Source: CAZNKU01 sp045541135
Lineage (GTDB): Bacteria > Bacillota > Clostridia > Monoglobales > Firm-18
Assembly: GCA_045541135.1 (NCBI GenBank)
Contig: JAZQIO010000059.1
Location: 1 to 10,929 of the forward strand
Direction: 5' to 3'
DNA length: 10,929 nucleotides
Shown: positions 1 to 7,100 of the stretch, one piece after another
Numbering within the stretch: the first letter of the stretch is position 1
Layout of the letters: the number at the start of each line of letters is the position of its first letter
The notes under the pieces: model-generated
The model's input: only the letters and a program-made list of their open reading frames with translations
The model's database searches: none
What the model was told of the DNA's origin: nothing
Made by a program: the position numbers and the translations under genes

Positions 1-18
1 GGTTTTCGCCACACAAAA

Positions 19-59
19 AGGCATAAAAAATACACCCCAAAGGGTGTATTTTTTATGCT
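19..59. repeat. 41-bp direct repeat, copy 1 (terminator-like hairpin)
   Basis: These 41 bases recur without a mismatch at 303-343. The core, 21-58, holds a perfect 17-bp stem (arms 21-37 and 42-58) with a CAAA loop. The arms carry A6 and T6 runs, so the hairpin could end transcription on either strand. Because the core is self-complementary, the two copies count as both direct and inverted repeats around the segment between them. No gene in the window ends here. The copy may serve a gene to the left of the window, or be left from a duplication. Confidence 0.8.
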
Positions 60-302
60 ACAGCGTGTCGATAAAGTATCGACACGCTGTAGACCTAAGA
101 AAAAGGAAGTTATATTTTGACAATTTGAATTCGTCGGCGTACGAGGGTACGGTAGAGTTCAAATTGGCAAAAAGCAAGCAATGGAGCGGAATTTTCGACG
201 AATTCCGCTCCATTTTAATATTATAATTCAATTTTAAATTTAAACAAATTTCATCAAAGAAATTTTGACCGCTTGCGGTAGAACGACTTTTTCGACAGTC
301 TG
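58..302. other. gene-free, hairpin-dense intergenic segment
   Basis: No credible gene lies here: the short open frames have no ribosome site and run through palindromes. The segment holds a series of inverted repeats. One is a 15-bp stem (58-72 with 78-92). One is a 9-bp outer stem (121-129 with 158-166) enclosing a 5-bp inner stem CGTAC/GTACG (138-142 with 147-151). One is a 14-bp stem (180-193 with 201-214). A short ACCG/CGGT hairpin lies near 268-279. The segment is bounded on both sides by the same 41-bp terminator repeat. This density is typical of small non-autonomous repeats or clustered structured RNA, but no transposase or clear target-site duplication is visible, so the class stays open. 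Confidence 0.55.
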
Positions 303-343
303 AGGCATAAAAAATACACCCCAAAGGGTGTATTTTTTATGCT
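303..343. repeat. 41-bp direct repeat, copy 2
   Basis: This is identical to 19-59; the match stops at base 302 against 18 and at base 344 against 60. It contains the terminator of the secreted-protein gene that ends at 348. The start-to-start distance between copies is 284 bases. Confidence 0.8.
305..342 (-). terminator. intrinsic terminator of the secreted-protein gene
   Basis: A perfect 17-bp stem (305-321 with 326-342) and a 4-base loop lie six bases past the stop codon at 348. Read on the minus strand, the GGGTGTA half gives way to a T6 run inside the 3' arm, as in A/U-flanked intrinsic terminators. The symmetry would also let it stop plus-strand transcripts. Confidence 0.85.
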
Positions 344-347
344 TAAA

Positions 348-2516
348 TTATTTTGTAAGGGGAGCACAGAGAGGAACCATTGTGGTACCATCAAGTGTGG
401 GCTGATTGTTAAATGCACGTCTGCCCCAAACCATAACCTTCTGATTGTCAGCAACATTTACGATTGCAGATTTGTTATAGGTGATGTATTCATCTCTAAC
501 ATCAACTGATTTCATTGAACCGTCTTCATTGTAGGTCATGGTAACGATATAGAGAAGCTTATCGCCTTCTGTGTCTAAAGCGTATTTTCCGTCAGCAAGT
601 TTTACAGCGGTAACACCGATAGGAGTTGTGGAGTTAACCAGGTAAACATTGTCATAAGAATACCAGGAATCCTTTTTCTGGCATACATATGCATAAGGAG
701 CATGAACCTTTGTTACACCGTCAGGCAGTGTTTTTACAACATTTGTTGCGGAGTTCGGGTTGGTGCGGTTTTCAAGCTGAAGGTCAACACGGCTTGTGGT
801 GTGCTTAGCTTCAGATTCAACTAAAAGATTTTCAAAGTAAATCTTATCACCTGCAGCTGTAACACCGAGACCTGTAACAGCGCCTTCCAATGTTTCAAAG
901 TAACCACTAAAGCGTGCACCGACTAAAGCACCGGAAGGTTGCGCCCATGAACCTAAAATAGAACCGAGCTTTGAATAGTTAAGGCACATTTTAATGCCTT
1001 TGGTAGCAGAACCGTCGGTAGTGTAAAGGTCAGCCAGCTTAACACGGCTGAAGTTTGTAACGTCAACAGGATTTGTTGTTACAATAACATCGCCTTCCTT
1101 AAGGTATGTGTATTCGGGAGAATGGCAAACCTTGCCGTTTACATAGATAGCTTTGTCGGTAATATTTGTGATACCTGCAGTAGCAAGAGCATCCCATACA
1201 AGAGCATCTGTGATAAATTCGCCGTGCTTGTGTATTAAGGGAACTGCGGCTGTTCTGGGTGCTACAGAATAGGATACACCATCAACGGTAACGTTTACGG
1301 GATCGCCAATTTCCCCAATAACTTCAACTGTTATAGTTTTATCCTGCAGGAATTCAATTTCTGTGCGTGAGAAAACGTGTGTATGAGCAGATTCAGCATC
1401 CTTAAAGCTGTTGAAATTTTCGCTTGTGGGAACAAGTGCAAGACCTGCCCATCTGCCGTAGCCTCCAAATGAGGTTGTACCCTGGATAAGAACGGGTTCA
1501 CCTGCTGTTAAGGTAAGTGTTTTGCCGTTCTGAGCTTTTTCCCAGTACCAGGAATGAACGGCATCTGCGTTATTTTTCTTAAATACATATTCGCCGCTGT
1601 TGCCAATGTTTAATGCTATTGTACGACCCTGTTCATCGTTTAATTCCTTCATAAGGCAGTATACATCATAAGTGCCGGAAACCTTGGGAGTAACCAAAGC
1701 GTAAGGACCATAGGAGGTGGAGCTTCCCTTTTTGTAGAAGTAATAACCGTCAGAACCGTCTTTTTCCCAGTTGCCGGGGTTGTTAACTACAGCAGAGGAA
1801 GAAATGAATACTGTGCTTTCAGGGAAATCGCCGGAATCAAATGTTTTTGCTGTAGGATAGAGCTTGATGTTTGAAAGTGTCCATGCGCCGGCACCCTTTT
1901 CTTTACCGAGAGGTAACTCGGGATTGTTTGAAGAAGCTATAAGGTCAGTAAAGTTAATGTTGATGCAAACAGCGGTTTTTGCATTGTTTGCAACTGCCTT
2001 TACAACCGGGATTTTAACGGGATGGCAGTCTGATGCAACCTGCATTTTTTCAATGGTGCAGGTTTCTAAAACATTACCTTCTGCATCATAATATGTGCCT
2101 TCTACGGGAATAGGCTGATCGTATAAAACAGCATCGCCTTCAATGGGTTCGAACTGTTCAACAACGAACTTTTCAGTAACCTTTGAAGCGTTTGTGGAAG
2201 TGGTTGCCCAACCACCGTCTGTGAAGACTACATAGGTTTTTGGACTGTTGTAAACAAAATCACCTGAAAGTAATGCGCCGTCAATTGCCGTTGAAATAAC
2301 GGTTGCAGGGTCAAGTCCCAAAGCGGAAGCAGAGTCTTGGCTTAAAACAAGCTTCATCGCTGCTGTGCCATCAGCACCTGTACCGGTGATTGTAACATCC
2401 ATACCTTCAACGGGAACAACGGCAGGTGCATAGAAATTGTAGGTTGCCGCAAAAGCAGAAATGCTTGTCAGCAAGATACATAATGTTAAAAGTATTGCAA
2501 GTATTTTCTTACTCAT
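348..2516 (-). CDS. secreted multidomain protein of unknown function (722 aa)
   Basis: I do not recognise this protein as a known enzyme. A signal peptide covers residues 1-23: a lysine pair, a hydrophobic core and an AFA|A cleavage site. The start is the ATG at 2516. An upstream GTG at 2528 is in frame, but it lies inside the ribosome site AAAGGAGTG, which is well spaced for the ATG. Residues about 235-365 look like a beta-sandwich carbohydrate-binding or golvesin-like module, rich in Tyr, Trp and Gly. Residues about 395-482 resemble a small ubiquitin-like or DUF4430-like fold, with a DALVWDALATAGI stretch and YLKEGDVI. The last 80 residues (a YNEDGSMKSV strand, KVMVW, then PLCAP at 715-719) match the terminal module of the two GH16 enzymes in this window. 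No dockerin, SLH repeat or LPXTG motif is seen. It has its own promoter and terminator. A role in binding polysaccharide at the surface is inference. Confidence 0.85.
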   Translation of the reverse strand: MSKKILAILLTLCILLTSISAFAATYNFYAPAVVPVEGMDVTITGTGADGTAAMKLVLSQDSASALGLDPATVISTAIDGALLSGDFVYNSPKTYVVFTDGGWATTSTNASKVTEKFVVEQFEPIEGDAVLYDQPIPVEGTYYDAEGNVLETCTIEKMQVASDCHPVKIPVVKAVANNAKTAVCININFTDLIASSNNPELPLGKEKGAGAWTLSNIKLYPTAKTFDSGDFPESTVFISSSAVVNNPGNWEKDGSDGYYFYKKGSSTSYGPYALVTPKVSGTYDVYCLMKELNDEQGRTIALNIGNSGEYVFKKNNADAVHSWYWEKAQNGKTLTLTAGEPVLIQGTTSFGGYGRWAGLALVPTSENFNSFKDAESAHTHVFSRTEIEFLQDKTITVEVIGEIGDPVNVTVDGVSYSVAPRTAAVPLIHKHGEFITDALVWDALATAGITNITDKAIYVNGKVCHSPEYTYLKEGDVIVTTNPVDVTNFSRVKLADLYTTDGSATKGIKMCLNYSKLGSILGSWAQPSGALVGARFSGYFETLEGAVTGLGVTAAGDKIYFENLLVESEAKHTTSRVDLQLENRTNPNSATNVVKTLPDGVTKVHAPYAYVCQKKDSWYSYDNVYLVNSTTPIGVTAVKLADGKYALDTEGDKLLYIVTMTYNEDGSMKSVDVRDEYITYNKSAIVNVADNQKVMVWGRRAFNNQPTLDGTTMVPLCAPLTK

Positions 2517-2733
2517 TATACTATTCACTCCTTTTTTTAAATATAAAAAACCTACACTCTATCGGGTGAAATAAAGTGCTTTTGTGGGAAAAGCTTCGTT
2601 TTGCCGTGGTAAGTTGCAAAATACAATTTTCTGATTTTTACGACAGGTTAAATCGTATAAAACAAAAAAAGGTGAGTCTTTTTCCAATATAGGCGCAGAT
2701 TGCATGGTCAGTCTGCTTACGAGTTTTATAGCT
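2517..2733 (-). promoter_or_regulatory. long structured 5' leader of the secreted-protein gene
   Basis: The promoter at 2740-2768 predicts a leader of about 217 nt, long for a bacterial mRNA. Minus-strand RNA can form four short hairpins: 2695-2699 with 2712-2716; TTTTGC/GCAAAA at 2599-2604 with 2616-2621; GCTTTT/AAAAGC at 2578-2583 with 2589-2594; and an 8-bp stem with one G-U pair at 2555-2562 with 2571-2578. The last is followed, four bases later, by a U6 run, so it resembles a weak attenuator just ahead of the ribosome site; it shares one base with its neighbour. A 48-codon open frame with no good ribosome site runs from 2705 to 2559. I could not match the leader to any riboswitch class known to me. 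Confidence 0.4.
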
Positions 2734-2739
2734 GATTTA

Positions 2740-2768
2740 ATAATAAAACTTTTTTAAGGTAATGTCAA
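2740..2768 (-). promoter_or_regulatory. sigma-A promoter for the secreted-protein gene
   Basis: On the minus strand the -35 box is TTGACA (2763-2768), a perfect consensus, and the -10 box is TATTAT (2740-2745), one base off consensus, with a 17-base spacer rich in A and T. The predicted transcript start is near 2733. It lies between the operon terminator and the gene, so this gene is a separate transcription unit. Confidence 0.75.
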
Positions 2769-2854
2769 GTGAAAAACTGAAAATATATCACTTTTATCTT
2801 AAGAAAGTATATAAAAAGATACAAATGTCAAAAAAACACTACTTAATTTTTGTT

Positions 2855-2891
2855 AATAAAAAACAGTATGGAATATTCAAATTCCATACTG
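2855..2891 (-). terminator. intrinsic terminator of the GH16-galM-yqeY operon
   Basis: A perfect 11-bp stem, CAGTATGGAAT with ATTCCATACTG (2864-2874 with 2881-2891), has a 6-base loop and on the minus strand is followed directly by TTTTTTATT. It begins eight bases past the yqeY stop codon and is the only strong terminator between 9788 and 2900, so it defines the end of the operon. Confidence 0.9.
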
Positions 2892-2899
2892 CTTTTGAT

Positions 2900-3346
2900 T
2901 TAGCTTAATAACGAGCCTACAATTTTGTTAACCATTCCGCCGTCTGCTTTACCGCTTACCTTCGGCATTAAGTTTTTCATGATAATTCCCTTATCCTTCA
3001 TGGAGGGATTTTCAATACCAAGTTCCTTTAAAAGCTCCTCTATTACGGCTTTTATTTCATCTTCACTCATCTGCTTTGGTGCAAATTCAGATAAAACGGC
3101 AATTCTTGCTTTGCATTCTTCAATAATCTGAATGCGGTCTGAAGGTGCGCTTTCCATAGTTTCGGTGGTCTGTTTGATTTCCTTTAAGATGATTTCGTTT
3201 TCTTCCTGCTCGGTTAAATCAGCTCTTTTGTCCTTTGCCTTTGCTTTTAACGCGGAAAGCAGAACTGATAAAGTGTCTTTTCTCTGAGTGTCTTTGTTTT
3301 TGAGTGCCTGAATCATTTCTTTTTGTACAAGAGTTATTTTGTCCAT
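2900..3346 (-). CDS. yqeY: GatB/YqeY domain protein
   Basis: This 148-residue protein has the usual length and layout of the YqeY family. An N-terminal helical part has a KDTLSVLLSALKAK helix near residues 23-36, and a long charged helix follows. The C-terminal YqeY signature comprises LSEFAPKQMSEDEI around 84-97 and LMPKVSGKADGGMVN around 125-139. YqeY resembles the C-terminal tail domain of the GatB subunit of the tRNA-dependent amidotransferase and is thought to contact tRNA; its cellular role is not firmly established. The ribosome site AAAGGACT lies 6-7 bases ahead of the ATG. The gene follows galM after 16 bases and precedes the operon terminator, so it is probably co-transcribed with the sugar genes. 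That link looks like convenience rather than shared function. Confidence 0.93.
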   Translation of the reverse strand: MDKITLVQKEMIQALKNKDTQRKDTLSVLLSALKAKAKDKRADLTEQEENEIILKEIKQTTETMESAPSDRIQIIEECKARIAVLSEFAPKQMSEDEIKAVIEELLKELGIENPSMKDKGIIMKNLMPKVSGKADGGMVNKIVGSLLS

Positions 3347-3362
3347 TATAATTAGTCCTTTC

Positions 3363-4385
3363 TTATTTAAATTTGTATTCGGTTACAGTATCGTATTTTT
3401 CTCCTGCTCTTAAAATGGGAGAGGGGAAGTGAGTAAGCTCTAAAGCATTGGGGAAGAACTGAGTTTCAAGGCAAAGTCCCTGGTGAATGGCATATTTTTT
3501 GCCGTCTTTGCAAACACGTTCCTCATCAATGCAGTTTCCTGTGTATAGCTGAACACCGGGAAGGTCTGTATAGCAGTCCATAACATAGCCTGTTTTATCA
3601 CCTGTAACAGTTGCAAATTTTCTGTAGCCTGTACCGTCGAGCACAAAGTTATGGTCGTATCCGCCAAACATTTCAATCTGTTCGTATTTTGATTCAAAGC
3701 CTTCTTTTAAGGTTTTGGGAGTTCTTAAATCAAAAGGTGTGCCTTCGGATTTTAAGATTTCACCGTACGGCATGCATGCATCTGTGTTTGGAGTGTGGAA
3801 AGTGCTTGCAATGCTTATGGTGTGATTATCAACTGTTCCTGCATCATGACCGTTTAAGTTGAAGTAGGAGTGGTTGGTTAAATTCATAACGGTATCCTGG
3901 TCGCATTCAGCTTCATAGTGAATTTTAATGCTGTTTTCCTCTGTTAAGGTGTAAGTAACCTTAATTTTTGCATTTCCGGGAAAACCTTCTTCACCGTCAG
4001 GACTTTCAAGTGTTAATATAATTGAAGGTTCAGCACCGTCTTTTTCTTCAATCTGCCAGATTTTTTTGTTAAAACCAACATTTCCACCGTGCAGATTGTG
4101 ACCGTTGTTGTTTTTTGCAAGTGTGTATTTTTTGCCGTTCAAAACAAACTCAGCATTGCGGATACGATTTGAGTTTCTGCCGATTAATGCACCGTAGCAT
4201 CCGCTGTTTTCAAGATATTCATCAAGTGTATCTCTTCCGAGCACAACATCGGTGCCCTTAAAATTAAGATTCTTGATAATACCGCCGTAGCTTATAATTT
4301 CAGCAGACAATCCTTTCTGATTGTCTAAGGTGTAGCAATACACTTCACCTTCGGGAAGTGTTCCGAACAGTTCTTTTTTAATCAT
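3363..4385 (-). CDS. galM: aldose 1-epimerase (galactose mutarotase)
   Basis: The protein interconverts the alpha and beta anomers of galactose or glucose in the cytoplasm, feeding the Leloir pathway. Its 340 residues are the normal length. All expected active-site positions are visible: GHNLHGG with His96, NHSYFNL with His172 (general acid), GGYDHNFVL with Asp244, and GLCLETQFFPNA with Glu307 (general base). There is no signal peptide. The ribosome site AAGGAG is well placed ahead of the ATG, and only 12 bases separate the gene from the GH16 gene upstream, so it is co-transcribed with it. In this setting it would act on hexose released by the secreted hydrolases. That favours a galactose- or glucose-containing substrate but does not choose between them. 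Confidence 0.95.
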   Translation of the reverse strand: MIKKELFGTLPEGEVYCYTLDNQKGLSAEIISYGGIIKNLNFKGTDVVLGRDTLDEYLENSGCYGALIGRNSNRIRNAEFVLNGKKYTLAKNNNGHNLHGGNVGFNKKIWQIEEKDGAEPSIILTLESPDGEEGFPGNAKIKVTYTLTEENSIKIHYEAECDQDTVMNLTNHSYFNLNGHDAGTVDNHTISIASTFHTPNTDACMPYGEILKSEGTPFDLRTPKTLKEGFESKYEQIEMFGGYDHNFVLDGTGYRKFATVTGDKTGYVMDCYTDLPGVQLYTGNCIDEERVCKDGKKYAIHQGLCLETQFFPNALELTHFPSPILRAGEKYDTVTEYKFK

Positions 4386-4397
4386 GATAATCTCTCC

Positions 4398-7088
4398 TTA
4401 ATTATTTATTATTGGTGCACAAAGAGGCATTCCGCTCTCTAAGCTTTTCCAGAAAAACAGTTTGTATGGATTTTCTTTATTGTTAAGAGTAAAATGCAAG
4501 CTTGTGCCTGTTGGTGATTCTAGAGTGTAGGTAGGTACGCCGTTTATATATTCTGCAAGAATAACCGCTCCTACGATACTGTAATTTTCTCCGAGTTGTA
4601 CGAGAAGATTTTCACCTGTTGTTTCAATTTTCGGAGTAACAGAAGCAGGAACTATTCTTACTTTCGCAGCGCGCATATATCCACCGGATTTATATTCCAT
4701 GTAAATGCTTATTTTATCTCCGGCTTTTACATCTACGGTTTTAAGGCGATACCAGCCAACCTCTCCTGTTTGATTTAAACTAAAAGTGCTGTTTTCACCT
4801 GGACTGTACACCGTAATTTCTGCATTGGATGTGGAATTTGAGGAGCTTGGAGAAAAAATATCAACTGTGTATGTTCCGTCTTTTAAAACATCGAATGTCC
4901 ATGTGGCAGAAGCGTTTTTCTGATTTGTATATTTATGCTGTAAAATATGCTGTGAAGATTTCCATGATAATCCCACAAGAGTTGCACTGTCTGATGTTTG
5001 AACAATCTGACAAGGTTCATCGGCGTTTGCGATGAATGTGGAATTTCTTGGAAAGTAAGGTTCTGAAAATTTCGATAAGTACCCGGCAGCTTTTATTATT
5101 GAATTTTGGTTGTGAACAGTATTTTTGTCATGCAGAAGAATGTAATCCTCGTACAAAGTCACACTTACTCCTGCAGCTTCAAGCTGTTTTGTTGTTACAT
5201 ATAAAGAATTTTCGTCAATATCTGCGGTATAGCCTGTTACTTCTTTAAGAGCCTTGTATGGAATATAATAAATTCCGTCTTGTTCGTAAGGTGTAAGACT
5301 TTTGTTTGTATTGTCAAAAATAAAGGGGTTGCCGAAGTGGCAAAATACCGGTTTGTTAAGACGAATTGTTGTACTTTCGTAAGCAGAGATATCACTTTCA
5401 CTGATAAAACGCAGTTTTGTTATACGCACATTTCCGCTTTTTGAAGAAGATTTCATGGTAATCTTTAAAGTTTCGTCTGCCTTTATATTGTATTTTCCCA
5501 AAGTTTCCCAACGGGTTACGCCGTTTTTAGTGTCAAGTGTAAATTTTTCTTCTGTGCCATCAGGGAGAGTTATATAATAGTCCTGTGATTTGACATTGTT
5601 GGCATAAATTAAATTTTTAACATCCAGACGGTAAATGTCATCGTTTTCTACGGGAATTTCCCATGTGACCTCAACATCACGCAAATCACCGGTTAACCAG
5701 TATGTTCCTTTGTCTGAACCCGATTCAGTCCATTCTCCTGTTACGTTCTTTGCATCATTAAGACCGTAGGTGTAGCTTGCAAGAGGGTCCGGGGTTTCGA
5801 TGTATTCATAATAAGGTGTATTTGTGCGCTCGTAGGCTTCGCCCTCCTGAGTATAAAACTCCAGAGCGTCCACAGAAAGCATTGTTCCGCCATCCGATGC
5901 TGATTCTATTGCTGCATAAGCATAGCTTTCAATCTGAATATCTGTAAGAGAAACCTCTGTCCATTCTGTTGCTTTTGGTATTGGTTTCTCTGAAAGCACA
6001 TTACCTTCTTTATCATATACAACTATTCGTGCGGTCTTAAATCCGTCTGTTGCTTTGAACTGACCTCGGAATGTATATTTTCCGGGACAAAGTGCCGCAA
6101 ACTCCTGACCGGTTGAAAGAAAATACGGAGTTAAGCTTTGGTGAGTGTGATAATACAAACCGTCATAAGCAAGTGGTGTTTTCTGAATATAAGATGCAGC
6201 CTTGTCACCTTTAAGAACAAATGTGGAAGGATATGCTGAGTCAACTGCACGGTTATACTCAAAATTCGGATTACCCATAAGGTTTACACCTTTTAAAGGC
6301 TTCTGATAATATCGGAAATATTCAAAAAGAGAGCTTCCGAAGTATCCGGTTTCATCCATTTTGCTGTCGTCGATATTGTATGTTCCGTCACCATTGTTAT
6401 ATTTTTCAGGAGATGCAACGGCGGTAAGCCATAAATATGACGGTCCGAAAATATTTAATCCGTCAAATTCATTTATAAGCTTTCCGTTCATATAATATTT
6501 AACGCTGTCAGGCAGCCATTCCATTCCCATTACAAACCAGTCTTTGGTGGTATCTGTTTCGTAATAATTTGAAGAAAAGGGGACTGTATGCCCACCGCAC
6601 CAGTTGTTAATGCCGTGATCGACGTTAGGGACTTCTTCATCCTCCCGTGAGTTGATTTCAAACGCATCTATTTCTAAAAACCAGTTGTTATAAGGTGTGT
6701 TTTCAGGCGTAACTTCAAAAGAATCGGTAGCTCCCGATGTCCAGAAAGAGGTGTGAAAGCCGTTTGCTCCGGTGTAAACCTTTGCTTTAACCTCATAGTA
6801 ACCGTAGGGAAGCGTAAAGGGGGTAATAACACCACCGCCGGTATAAGAACCGTCAAGCTTTCTGTAGTCTAGTTTTAGCATGCCGTCTTCTGTGCGTACA
6901 TTTTCTTTAAGGTTTTTGCCACCGTAAGGATTTCCGGTTCTGTAAGTCCACATATCGGTATTAAGTACAGAGCCTTCAAATTCATCGGCTAAAACAAGCT
7001 GATAGTCATCGCTTGGCGGTGCGGCATAGCAGATAGCTGTAAGCGCGGTGATGATAATCATTGTCAATAATAATATTTTTCTAATCAT
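4398..7088 (-). CDS. secreted GH16 glycoside hydrolase with accessory modules (896 aa), paralog A
   Basis: This is a probable endo-acting beta-glycanase secreted from the cell. Residues 1-22 are a signal peptide ending CYA|APP. The GH16 jelly-roll spans about 28-265 with the catalytic motif EIDAFE: Glu139 nucleophile, Asp141, Glu144 acid/base. This ExDxxE form is shared by laminarinases, agarases, carrageenases and porphyranases, so the substrate cannot be fixed. Next come a CBM4/9-like binding module (about 268-412, opening NLMGNPNFEY), a golvesin-like beta-sandwich (about 437-562), a segment like the copper-amine-oxidase N-terminal stalk domain (about 575-652), a second beta-sandwich (about 685-815), and a terminal module ending KLFFW..L....PLCAP. 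The middle and terminal assignments rest on pattern resemblance only. Ribosome site AAAGGCG adjoins the stop codon of the upstream paralog, 12 bases away. There is no dockerin, SLH repeat or sortase motif, so cell attachment is unexplained. Confidence 0.9.
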   Translation of the reverse strand: MIRKILLLTMIIITALTAICYAAPPSDDYQLVLADEFEGSVLNTDMWTYRTGNPYGGKNLKENVRTEDGMLKLDYRKLDGSYTGGGVITPFTLPYGYYEVKAKVYTGANGFHTSFWTSGATDSFEVTPENTPYNNWFLEIDAFEINSREDEEVPNVDHGINNWCGGHTVPFSSNYYETDTTKDWFVMGMEWLPDSVKYYMNGKLINEFDGLNIFGPSYLWLTAVASPEKYNNGDGTYNIDDSKMDETGYFGSSLFEYFRYYQKPLKGVNLMGNPNFEYNRAVDSAYPSTFVLKGDKAASYIQKTPLAYDGLYYHTHQSLTPYFLSTGQEFAALCPGKYTFRGQFKATDGFKTARIVVYDKEGNVLSEKPIPKATEWTEVSLTDIQIESYAYAAIESASDGGTMLSVDALEFYTQEGEAYERTNTPYYEYIETPDPLASYTYGLNDAKNVTGEWTESGSDKGTYWLTGDLRDVEVTWEIPVENDDIYRLDVKNLIYANNVKSQDYYITLPDGTEEKFTLDTKNGVTRWETLGKYNIKADETLKITMKSSSKSGNVRITKLRFISESDISAYESTTIRLNKPVFCHFGNPFIFDNTNKSLTPYEQDGIYYIPYKALKEVTGYTADIDENSLYVTTKQLEAAGVSVTLYEDYILLHDKNTVHNQNSIIKAAGYLSKFSEPYFPRNSTFIANADEPCQIVQTSDSATLVGLSWKSSQHILQHKYTNQKNASATWTFDVLKDGTYTVDIFSPSSSNSTSNAEITVYSPGENSTFSLNQTGEVGWYRLKTVDVKAGDKISIYMEYKSGGYMRAAKVRIVPASVTPKIETTGENLLVQLGENYSIVGAVILAEYINGVPTYTLESPTGTSLHFTLNNKENPYKLFFWKSLESGMPLCAPIINN

Positions 7089-7100
7089 ATCTGCGCCTTT

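Noticed and set aside
44..324. Short open frames on both strands in the left intergenic segment (60 and 88 codons)
   Set aside because: They run through palindromes and the terminator repeat, have no ribosome site, and their translations show no domain-like pattern.
2795..2832. Second promoter from a TTGACA at 2827-2832 on the minus strand
   Set aside because: The only good -10 candidate (TATACT) is 14 bases away, too close for sigma-A; the TTGACA at 2763-2768 with a 17-base spacer is far better.
7030..7050. TGTAAGCGCGGTGA as a catabolite (cre) site
   Set aside because: The second half departs from the consensus, and the site lies inside the coding region of the second gene rather than near the promoter.
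7023..7088. Cys20 in the signal peptides of the GH16 enzymes as a lipoprotein site
   Set aside because: The residue before Cys is Ile or Val rather than Gly, Ala or Ser, so the lipobox pattern fails; CYA|APP fits ordinary signal cleavage better.
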